Below, one piece after another: positions 1-5,038 of a stretch of 5,514 nucleotides of DNA. Below the pieces are notes generated by a model that saw only the letters and a list, made by a program, of their open reading frames with translations, was not told the DNA's origin and ran no database searches. The stretch lies in contig CANFNO010000229.1 of the NCBI GenBank assembly GCA_947447845.1, positions 1 to 5,514 of the forward strand. The letters run 5' to 3'. The first letter of the stretch is position 1, and every line of letters starts with the position of its first letter. The translations under genes and the position numbers were made by a program. This stretch comes from Burkholderiales bacterium (GTDB lineage Bacteria; Pseudomonadota; Gammaproteobacteria; Burkholderiales; Burkholderiaceae).

Positions 1-13
1 GCCCCTGCGGGGC
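1..13. terminator. terminator-like hairpin at window edge
   Basis: GCCCC and GGGGC pair perfectly around a TGC loop, followed by a pyrimidine-rich tail (TCCTCCTTT). This resembles the end of an upstream transcription unit, but the tail is not a clean T run and the stem may extend beyond the window. A second small hairpin, GTCC-TGC-GGAC at 48-58, shares the same loop. None of the three forward frames in 1-94 gives a recognisable C-terminus, so no upstream gene is called here. Confidence 0.3.
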
Positions 14-94
14 TCCTCCTTTACCTGCCGGCGCTGAGCACCACACCGTCCTGCGGACCTCGGCACCATGTAAACCTATTTTGAAAGTGCGAAC

Positions 95-1027
95 ATGACT
101 TCTCTCGTAATTGCTGAACACGACAACGCTTCCATCAAGCCCGCCACGCTGAACACCATTGCCGCTGCTGCGCAGTGCGGTGGCGATGTGCATGTGCTGG
201 TGGCCGGATTTAACGCCTCAGCGGCGGCTGCAGCCGCCGCGCATATCGCGGGTGTTTCTAAAGTCATCCACGCCGATGATGTTGGTCTGGAACATGGTCT
301 GGCTGAAAACGTGTCTGCGCAGGTGCTGACCATTGCCGCTGGTTACTGCCATCTCGTTTTTGCTGCTACACCGTCGGGCAAAAATGTGGCCCCCCGCGTG
401 GCCGCCAAGCTCGATGTGGGCCAAGTCTCTGACATCACCAAGGTGCTCAGCGCCGACACCTTTGAGCGTCCGATTTATGCGGGCAATGCCATGGCCACGG
501 TGCAAGCCACCGACGCCACCAAGGTGTTGACCGTGCGCACCACCGGCTTTGATCCGGTGGCCGCCACGGGTGGTAGCGCCGCCGTGGAAACATTGGCTGC
601 AGTGGCCGCCAGCGCCAACGTGAGCTTCCTGGGTTCCGAGATCGCCAAGAACGACCGCCCCGAACTCACCTGCGCCAAGATCATCGTCAGCGGTGGACGG
701 GCATTGGGCAGCAGCGAGAAGTTCACCGAAATCATCACGCCATTGGCCGACAAGCTGAATGCCGCGATGGGCGCCTCGCGCGCTGCGGTGGATGCGGGCT
801 ACGCACCCAACGACTGGCAAGTGGGCCAGACCGGCAAGATCGTCGCGCCCCAGTTGTATATCGCGTGTGGCATCTCGGGAGCCATCCAGCACTTGGCCGG
901 CATGAAGGACAGCAAGGTCATCGTGGCCATCAACAAGGATGCCGAGGCGCCGATCTTCTCGGTAGCAGACTACGGTCTGGTTGCGGATCTGTTTACCGTC
1001 GTTCCTGAACTGACGGCTGCGCTTTAA
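95..1027 (+). CDS. etfA: electron transfer flavoprotein subunit alpha (EtfA)
   Basis: This is the FAD-binding alpha subunit of the heterodimeric electron transfer flavoprotein. The family takes electrons from acyl-CoA and related dehydrogenases in the cytoplasm and hands them to ETF:ubiquinone oxidoreductase. The 310-residue product has the usual family length. An N-terminal alpha/beta domain (about 1-185) is followed by the FAD domain: SGGR at 199-202, QVGQTGK at 242-248, the ETF-alpha signature [13 protein letters not shown] at 254-266 continuing to VAIN (277-280), and DYGLVADLF at 292-300. The ATG at 95 has GAAAG at 83-87 as a ribosome binding site, 7 bases away. Residues 43-49 are seven alanines, encoded within a perfect palindrome. 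The partner etfB, normally just upstream, is not visible; it may lie immediately before the window. Identity is secure; the dehydrogenases it serves cannot be told from sequence. Confidence 0.97.
   Translation: MTSLVIAEHDNASIKPATLNTIAAAAQCGGDVHVLVAGFNASAAAAAAAHIAGVSKVIHADDVGLEHGLAENVSAQVLTIAAGYCHLVFAATPSGKNVAPRVAAKLDVGQVSDITKVLSADTFERPIYAGNAMATVQATDATKVLTVRTTGFDPVAATGGSAAVETLAAVAASANVSFLGSEIAKNDRPELTCAKIIVSGGRALGSSEKFTEIITPLADKLNAAMGASRAAVDAGYAPNDWQVGQTGKIVAPQLYIACGISGAIQHLAGMKDSKVIVAINKDAEAPIFSVADYGLVADLFTVVPELTAAL
221..240. repeat. perfect 20-base palindrome inside etfA
   Basis: GCGGCGGCTG is followed directly by its exact reverse complement CAGCCGCCGC. It encodes the polyalanine run at residues 43-49 of EtfA, using all four alanine codons in a symmetric order (GCG GCG GCT GCA GCC GCC GCG). 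The symmetry stops at 220/241. It may simply be a by-product of mixed alanine codons in GC-rich DNA. Confidence 0.9.
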
Positions 1028-1379
1028 ATCTTTCGAAAAAATTCTGAACGCACTTGCAGTGGGTGTTGACTCAGTGAGGCTCAATATAAAGCGAAGTTGC
1101 GTCCAACTTTGACGTGAAGCGCACCTGGGAACTACGCTTTATGCTGGTTCCATTCGTTCAAGGTTTTTCCGCCGCGGGCAGGACCCGACCCAAAGCGGTC
1201 CCAGACTGAGCCGGCCTCATCGCCAGCAACTCAATGCCCCAATCCAAATCTAATGACCTAGGCCTTTAGGTGCTACTGCGGGTAAATTCAAGGCTTCAAG
1301 ACCGTAAGCATTTGCCAAAGACTTGAGTTCTTCAGCCAATGGATTGCCAGGACAAGTTTGAACCAAAAGGGAGAAAGCA
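1028..1379. other. intergenic region without a convincing gene
   Basis: This 352-base gap between etfA and the PanE-like gene has lower GC than its neighbours and no supported coding sequence. It holds an 8-base inverted repeat (1086-1093 with 1135-1142), a GGACC/GGTCC pair (1181-1185 with 1197-1201), and a small hairpin ACCTA-GGCCTT-TAGGT at 1256-1271. No hairpin with a T run was found to end etfA transcription. No sigma-70 promoter of proper spacing was found: TTGACT at 1066 and TATAAA at 1085 are only 13 bases apart. The last bases carry the strong ribosome binding site AGGGAG (1368-1373) of the next gene. Confidence 0.7.
1086..1142. repeat. 8-base inverted repeat enclosing an inner hairpin
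   Basis: ATAAAGCG at 1086-1093 is the exact reverse complement of CGCTTTAT at 1135-1142. Between them lies a second perfect stem, AAGTTG (1094-1099) with CAACTT (1104-1109), around a CGTC tetraloop. AAGCG at 1117-1121 could compete for the CGCTT arm. The element could fold as RNA downstream of etfA, or act as a DNA operator; no function is shown. Confidence 0.55.
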
Positions 1380-2372
1380 ATGAACAAGGTTTGCATAGTC
1401 GGTGCCGGTGCCATTGGTGGCTTTATAGGCACGCGGTTGGCGGCGGCGGGTGGGGTGCAGGTCAGTGCCCTGGCGCGTGGCAACACCCTGGCCGCTTTGC
1501 AAAAGCATGGCTGGCGCCTGCAAACCGCGACTGAACTGGTGCAGGTACCCGCCCGATCAAGCGACAACGCCATGGATCTGGGTGTGCAGGACCTGGTAAT
1601 CATTGCGGTCAAAGCGCCAGCGCTTACCCAGGCCGTGCACAGCATTGCGCCCCTGATCGGCCCAGACACCCTGGTCATGCCGGCTATGAATGGGGTTCCC
1701 TGGTGGTTTTGCCAGACTCTGCCCGGGTTTCCCGCGGGTCCTTTGAGCAGTGTTGACCCCGGGGGTCAGATCGCCGCAGTGATTCCGCTAGCGCAGGTAT
1801 TGGGATGTGTAGTCCATGCCAGCACATCGACGCCGGAACCCGGTTTGGTTCAACACAAAATGGGGCAAGGCCTCATCGTGGGTGAAGCATGCGGGGGCAC
1901 AAGCACGCGCGCTCAAAGCGTGGTGGATATCCTGGTGGCTGCAGGTTTTGATGCCACTGCATCGGCGGACGTGCGCTACGACATCTGGTACAAGCTGTGG
2001 GGCAACATGACCATGAATCCGGTGAGCGCGATCACCGGTGCAACAGCGGACCGCATATTGGCGGATCCACTAACGCGCAATTTTTGTTCTGCCGTCATGG
2101 CCGAAGCACAGGTCATTGGCGCCCTCATCGGTTGTCCCATCGATCAGAACCCCGAGGACCGCCACACCATCACCGCCAAGTTGGGCGCTTTCAAAACGTC
2201 GATGCTTCAAGACACGCAAGCTGGCCGCCCCATAGAGCTCGATGCCCTTGTGGGCGTGGTGCGCGAAATAGGCCAGAAGGTTGGCGTTGCAACCCCGCAA
2301 ATTGACACACTTTATGGTCTGGCCAGACTGTTTGGACAAGTGCATGGGCTCTATCCGGATTTGCCAGCTTAA
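1380..2372 (+). CDS. panE: 2-dehydropantoate 2-reductase family protein (PanE/ApbA family)
   Basis: The family reduces 2-dehydropantoate to pantoate with NADPH in the cytoplasm, a step of pantothenate (coenzyme A) synthesis, though many paralogs have other or unknown 2-keto acid substrates. The 330-residue product starts with a Rossmann fold: GAGAIG at 8-13, then IIAVKAP with Lys78 and PAMNGVPWW with Asn104. The C-terminal helical domain shows WYKLWGNMTMNP at 203-214, whose Lys205 fits the family's catalytic lysine, and SMLQDTQAGRPIELDALVG at 274-292 with Glu286, matching the substrate-binding glutamate region. It is somewhat longer than E. coli PanE (about 303 residues). The ATG at 1380 has AGGGAG at 1368-1373, 6 bases away, which fixes the start. 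It stands alone, with 352 bases before it and 272 after it, and no panB, panC or panD nearby. The family call is firm; the gene symbol is family-level only and the true substrate is uncertain. Confidence 0.9.
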   Translation: MNKVCIVGAGAIGGFIGTRLAAAGGVQVSALARGNTLAALQKHGWRLQTATELVQVPARSSDNAMDLGVQDLVIIAVKAPALTQAVHSIAPLIGPDTLVMPAMNGVPWWFCQTLPGFPAGPLSSVDPGGQIAAVIPLAQVLGCVVHASTSTPEPGLVQHKMGQGLIVGEACGGTSTRAQSVVDILVAAGFDATASADVRYDIWYKLWGNMTMNPVSAITGATADRILADPLTRNFCSAVMAEAQVIGALIGCPIDQNPEDRHTITAKLGAFKTSMLQDTQAGRPIELDALVGVVREIGQKVGVATPQIDTLYGLARLFGQVHGLYPDLPA

Positions 2373-2388
2373 CCATTTGGTTAAAGCT
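2366..2388. terminator. hairpin overlapping the stop codon of the PanE-like gene
   Basis: AGCTTAACC (2366-2374) pairs with GGTTAAAGCT (2379-2388) around an ATTT loop, with one bulged A. The inner TTAACC/GGTTAA arms are perfect. The TAA stop (2370-2372) lies in the left arm. No T run follows, so it is not a textbook intrinsic terminator; it may instead protect the 3' end or be an operator. Confidence 0.35.
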
Positions 2389-2462
2389 CCTTGCGCCATC
2401 CATTGAATTTGCATCAATTGGTGCGAGGGCATGGCAGAGCGCTTATGCGCAACCGAAATTTC

Positions 2463-2476
2463 CTGACGTAGATCAA
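2463..2476. promoter_or_regulatory. FNR/ANR-like binding site
   Basis: CTGACGTAGATCAA matches 8 of the 10 defined positions of the FNR/ANR consensus TTGAT-N4-ATCAA, with one full half-site (ATCAA) and one degenerate half (CTGAC). Its centre lies about 81 bases upstream of the start point expected from the promoter at 2517-2544, one of the face-of-helix distances used by class I activators of the CRP/FNR family. The gene it would control encodes an oxygen-binding hemerythrin, which fits an oxygen-responsive regulator. This is pattern matching only. Confidence 0.45.
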
Positions 2477-2507
2477 GGTACTGCACTTTGCCGGTGCAAA
2501 TTGATCT
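2470..2507. repeat. nested inverted repeat upstream of hemerythrin
   Basis: AGATCAA (2470-2476) is the exact reverse complement of TTGATCT (2501-2507). Inside, TGCAC (2482-2486) pairs with GTGCA (2494-2498) around a TTTGCCG loop. The left arm shares its ATCAA with the FNR-like site. It ends 9 bases before the -35 element, so it could be an operator or an upstream hairpin. Confidence 0.5.
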
Positions 2508-2516
2508 GGGTTTGCT

Positions 2517-2544
2517 TTGACGATACAGCGCAGTTCACTAAAAT
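2517..2544 (+). promoter_or_regulatory. sigma-70 promoter of the hemerythrin gene
   Basis: The -35 TTGACG (2517-2522) and -10 TAAAAT (2539-2544) each match five of six consensus bases and are 16 bases apart, a near-optimal arrangement. Transcription would begin near 2551, giving a leader of about 94 bases before the ATG at 2645. This is the best promoter match in the window. Confidence 0.65.
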
Positions 2545-2569
2545 TTTGCATACGCTCAACCAAGCGCCC

Positions 2570-2585
2570 TCGCCGCATCAGGCGA
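2570..2585 (+). other. small hairpin in the hemerythrin 5' leader
   Basis: TCGCC (2570-2574) pairs with GGCGA (2581-2585) around a six-base loop, GCATCA. It lies in the predicted leader, about 20 bases after the expected transcript start and well before the ribosome binding site. It may stabilise the transcript; no known riboswitch was recognised. Confidence 0.35.
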
Positions 2586-2644
2586 TAGCGATTTGTCCTT
2601 CGACCCGGTAGAGCGAATTGCTTAAAAGGCAAGGGAAATACTCT

Positions 2645-3124
2645 ATGAGCGAAGATACTGTCGAACGCAAAGCCCCCTACGTGATCGAATGGCGCGAGGG
2701 CTTCAAGATTGGCGTCGCTCAGGTTGACCAGGAGCACCGCCATCTGTTCACGCTGGTCAGGGCGCTCAATCTGCAGTCAGTCCAACAGACGGTGGAAGAA
2801 CTGCTGGATTACGTGGTCACCCATTTTTCCAACGAACAAGATCTGATGGAGTCCAGCGGCTACCCCGCCTTCGAGCAGCACCTGAAACTGCATGAAGAAT
2901 TCGGTGCCCATGTCGCTGACTTTTTGGGTAATCAGGATGAGTGGACCGAAGAGCGCGTGCAGGAACTGCGGCGTTTTCTGAACAAGTGGCTGATCGGCCA
3001 CATCATGACGCACGACCTGCGCTTCGGGAAATGGCACGCCAGCCACAAGACAGCGCCCGCCCCGGTCATCGCCAAACCCGCGGCAAAGGCCGGTTTTTTT
3101 GCCCGGCTCTTCGGCAGACGCTAA
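2645..3124 (+). CDS. bacteriohemerythrin (hemerythrin domain protein)
   Basis: This is a cytoplasmic four-helix-bundle protein that binds oxygen at a non-haem di-iron centre; the family is linked to oxygen storage, delivery or sensing. Numbering from the ATG at 2645 (159 residues), every expected iron ligand is present: His31 in VDQEHRHLF, His60 and Glu64 in HFSNE, His79 and His83 in HLKLH, and His119 with Asp124 in HIMTHD. The domain covers about 12-131. A tail (132-159) follows, rich in Ala, Pro and Lys and ending in FFARLFGRR, an aromatic and basic stretch. I chose 2645 because AAGGGA (2631-2636) sits 8 bases before it; an in-frame TTG at 2618 would add nine residues but has no suitable site. 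A good promoter and an FNR-like box lie upstream. The gene is monocistronic and converges on the next gene. No sensor or output domain is fused, so oxygen carriage is more likely than chemotaxis signalling. Confidence 0.95.
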   Translation: MSEDTVERKAPYVIEWREGFKIGVAQVDQEHRHLFTLVRALNLQSVQQTVEELLDYVVTHFSNEQDLMESSGYPAFEQHLKLHEEFGAHVADFLGNQDEWTEERVQELRRFLNKWLIGHIMTHDLRFGKWHASHKTAPAPVIAKPAAKAGFFARLFGRR

Positions 3125-3132
3125 GCCTTAGC
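3120..3132. repeat. 13-base palindrome spanning two convergent stop codons
   Basis: GCTAAG and CTTAGC flank a single central C. The palindrome contains the TAA of the hemerythrin gene (3122-3124) and the last base of the reverse-strand TAG of the receptor gene (3132-3134). As RNA it could form only a short stem and has no T run. No other terminator was seen between the two genes, so their transcripts may overlap. Confidence 0.4.
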
Positions 3133-4109
3133 TACTGCGCGACAAATCCGCTGGACTTGATGATCTTGCTCCAGACTTTGGTGTAGGCCTGTTCGCGGCT
3201 ACCCAGTTGCTGGGCGTTCATAAAGCCCACATTGAGACCCATGCCGGTCAGGCGTTCTTTCACATCCGGCATGGCAATAACTTTGGCAACTGCGTCCGAA
3301 AACTTTTCGATAACCGCGCGTGGTGTACCTGCCGGAGCAAAGAAGCCGTAATAGGCAACCTCTTCAAATCCTGCCAGACCCAGTTCAGCGAAAGTGGGCA
3401 CGTCAGGCAGCAGGGCTTGGCGGCTGTTGCCCATCACTGCCACGACATGCAATTTTCCGGCCCGGTGGTTTTCGATAAAGTCGGGCACCGAAGCCACACC
3501 GGCACCGATCTGGTTGCCCAACATGTCGCCCATCATGGGCGCACTGCCCCGATACGGCGCGGCCTGCAGGTCCAGCGTATATTTTTGCGCGATCACCTTG
3601 ACTAGAAACTCGGGAACAGACGCGGGTGCGGGCACGCCCACATTGCCGTGGCCAGCGCCTTGGGCGCGAACCCAGGCGAGGTAGCTGGTCAGGGAGTTGG
3701 CTGGTGTGCCGCCAGAGACTGCAAACGCGTTCACGAAGGTGGCAATGCCGGCCACCGGCACAAAGTCTTTGCTCGGCTCGTAGCCGGGATTCTTGACCAC
3801 CTGCGGCAAGATGGAAATGGCGTGGTCATGCGAGAAGTAAAAGGTGTTGCCATCGGGCGCCGCAGCCTTGAGCGCCTGCGCAGCAATTTGCCCACCGGCT
3901 CCGGCACGGTTTTCGACCACCACCGGGTTACCTAGAACATCCTTGAGTTTGTCAGCCAGTGTGCGGGCTATGGCATCTGTGCCGCCGCCTGGCGGGAAAC
4001 CTACGAGCAGGTGCACCGGCGCACCTTGCGCCCAAACACCAGCGGACAAAAACAAAGTGGCGCTGGCCAGGGCACGCGAAAGAGGGCGAAAAAGGGTATG
4101 CAAGGACAT
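3132..4109 (-). CDS. Bug/TTT-family tripartite tricarboxylate transporter substrate-binding protein
   Basis: This is a periplasmic solute receptor of the Bug family, the extracytoplasmic part of tripartite tricarboxylate transporters, which bind carboxylates and related small acids. The first 27 residues form a signal peptide: basic start (RPLSR), hydrophobic core ALASATLFLSAG, and a VWA|QG cleavage site after residue 27. The mature protein opens with the family pattern LLVGFPPGGGTDAIAR (34-49, with Asp45), followed by VVENRAGAGG (64-73), APDGNT (84-89), YEPSKDFVPV (110-119), YRGSAPMMGDMLGNQIG (186-202) and LPDVPTFAELG (234-244). The length of 325 is normal. I prefer the ATG at 4109, which gives a proper signal peptide; a GTG at 4133 would add eight residues. 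Upstream there is only a weak GAG. No membrane subunits (TctA/TctB) adjoin it, as is common for the many orphan Bug proteins of Burkholderiales. The ligand is unknown. Confidence 0.94.
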   Translation of the reverse strand: MSLHTLFRPLSRALASATLFLSAGVWAQGAPVHLLVGFPPGGGTDAIARTLADKLKDVLGNPVVVENRAGAGGQIAAQALKAAAPDGNTFYFSHDHAISILPQVVKNPGYEPSKDFVPVAGIATFVNAFAVSGGTPANSLTSYLAWVRAQGAGHGNVGVPAPASVPEFLVKVIAQKYTLDLQAAPYRGSAPMMGDMLGNQIGAGVASVPDFIENHRAGKLHVVAVMGNSRQALLPDVPTFAELGLAGFEEVAYYGFFAPAGTPRAVIEKFSDAVAKVIAMPDVKERLTGMGLNVGFMNAQQLGSREQAYTKVWSKIIKSSGFVAQ

Positions 4110-4214
4110 GGCAAAAGCTCGATGAAAAAACACAGTGAAGGGCGGAGGAAGTCACGATACTGCATTTCTGCCAGAAAATTAAAACCCACAGTTCACTTAA
4201 TCCTCAGCCGCCCC
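4110..4214. promoter_or_regulatory. divergent intergenic region
   Basis: These 105 bases separate the reverse-strand receptor gene from the forward SDR gene and must hold both promoters unless transcription comes from further away. The sequence is AT-rich near 4160-4201. CTTAAT at 4196-4201 is a possible weak -10 for the SDR gene, which would give a leader of only a few bases, but no good -35 lies at the right distance. TATCGT on the reverse strand is a weak -10 candidate for the receptor. A ribosome-binding-like GGAGGAA at 4144-4150 has no start codon at a usable distance. Confidence 0.4.
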
Positions 4215-4964
4215 ATGTCTCAGCCCGTCATCCTCATTACCGGCGCCTCACGCGGCATCGGTGCAGCCACGGCCCTGGCTGCAGCCCGCGCCGGTTATGC
4301 CGTGGCCGTCAATTACCAGGCCAACTCGCTGGCCGCCGACGAGGTGGTGCGCCAGATTCGCGCCATGGGCGGCACAGCCATCACCTTGCAGGCCGACGTT
4401 GCAGTGGAGGCGCAGATCATGGCCATGTTTGCCAAGCTGGATGCCAAACTCGGCCCGCTTGCGGCCTTGGTCAATAGCGCCGGTGTGGTGGACGTGGCCT
4501 GCCGCGTGGACAGCATGAGCGTGGCGCGCCTCAAGCGCATGTTCGACACCAACGTCATCGGCAGCATGGTCTGCGCGCGCGAAGCGGTGAGGCGCATGAG
4601 CACACGCCATGGCGGCAGTGGCGGTGCCATCGTCAATCTGTCCAGTGTGGCAGCCACGCTGGGTGCTGCGGGCCAGTATGTGGACTACGCGGCCAGCAAG
4701 GGTGCCATCGACACTTTCACCATTGGACTGGCGCGCGAAGTCGCCGCCGAGGGCATACGCGTCAATGCAGTGCGGCCCGGCGTAATCGACACCGAAATTC
4801 ACGCCTCCGGTGGACAGCCCGCACGCGCGCAGCAACTCGCCTCCATCATCCCAATGCAACGCCCCGGCACTGCTGAAGAGGTGGCAAACGCCATCCTCTG
4901 GCTGCTCAGCCCTGATGCCAGCTACACCACCGGAGCGCTGTTGGATGTAGGTGGCGGACGCTAA
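4215..4964 (+). CDS. SDR family oxidoreductase (YgfF-like)
   Basis: This is a classical short-chain dehydrogenase/reductase, a cytoplasmic NAD(P)-dependent enzyme acting on an alcohol or ketone not identifiable from sequence. Of 249 residues, it has TGASRGIG at 9-16, an ADV at 60-62, NSAG at 87-90 (in place of the common NNAG), Asn113 in DTNV, catalytic Ser144 in NLSSV, and Tyr158/Lys162 in YAASK; RPG follows at 187-189. Arg13 in the glycine motif suggests NADP(H). The overall wording, including NYQAN, GGSGGAIVN, YVDYAASKGAIDT, EIHASGG and IPMQR, strongly recalls E. coli YgfF as I remember it; that protein has no well-defined role. I chose the ATG at 4215 because it starts right before the first beta strand; the open frame extends upstream to 4011 but overlaps the receptor gene. 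There is no Shine-Dalgarno sequence before it. marC follows 74 bases later and may be co-transcribed. Confidence 0.94.
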   Translation: MSQPVILITGASRGIGAATALAAARAGYAVAVNYQANSLAADEVVRQIRAMGGTAITLQADVAVEAQIMAMFAKLDAKLGPLAALVNSAGVVDVACRVDSMSVARLKRMFDTNVIGSMVCAREAVRRMSTRHGGSGGAIVNLSSVAATLGAAGQYVDYAASKGAIDTFTIGLAREVAAEGIRVNAVRPGVIDTEIHASGGQPARAQQLASIIPMQRPGTAEEVANAILWLLSPDASYTTGALLDVGGGR

Positions 4965-4980
4965 ACGGCAAGGTCCGGCG

Positions 4981-5005
4981 AACCCCGCCTGGGGGCATCG
5001 GGGTT
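4981..5005 (+). promoter_or_regulatory. hairpin between the SDR gene and marC
   Basis: AACCCCG (4981-4987) pairs perfectly with CGGGGTT (4999-5005) over an 11-base loop. A competing stem uses the same left arm: CCCC (4983-4986) with GGGG (4991-4994) over GCCT. No T run follows, so it is a poor terminator. It lies 33 bases before the preferred marC start and directly before an alternative ATG at 5009. Confidence 0.45.
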
Positions 5006-5038
5006 ACCATGCAAAGGCCTGCCACCTCTAGAAAACAC

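Noticed and set aside
218..1084. Long reverse-strand frame of 288 codons opposite etfA
   Set aside because: It mirrors the GC-rich codon structure of etfA, its product is rich in His, Gly and Arg with no recognisable domain, and the forward strand carries an unmistakable EtfA.
1066..1090. TTGACT and TATAAA as a promoter downstream of etfA
   Set aside because: The spacing is only 13 bases, too short for sigma-70, and the next gene starts almost 300 bases later.
1141..1209. 22-codon forward frame in the etfA to PanE-like gap
   Set aside because: It is very short, has no good ribosome binding site and resembles nothing known.
2618..2644. TTG start adding nine residues to the hemerythrin
   Set aside because: It has no ribosome binding site at a proper distance, while AAGGGA is well placed for the ATG at 2645.
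3082..3103. GGCAAA/TTTGCC stem with a T7 run as a terminator
   Set aside because: It is inside the hemerythrin coding region and the T run lies largely in the loop and not after the stem.
4110..4133. GTG start adding eight residues to the Bug receptor
   Set aside because: It has no ribosome binding site and would put extra residues before an already complete signal peptide. It cannot be fully excluded.
4011..4214. Upstream extension of the SDR frame
   Set aside because: It overlaps the receptor gene on the other strand, is basic and low in structure, and the Rossmann fold starts right after the ATG at 4215.
4248..4859. Reverse-strand frame of 203 codons opposite the SDR gene
   Set aside because: It is a His/Ala/Gly-rich shadow of the SDR codons with no domain.
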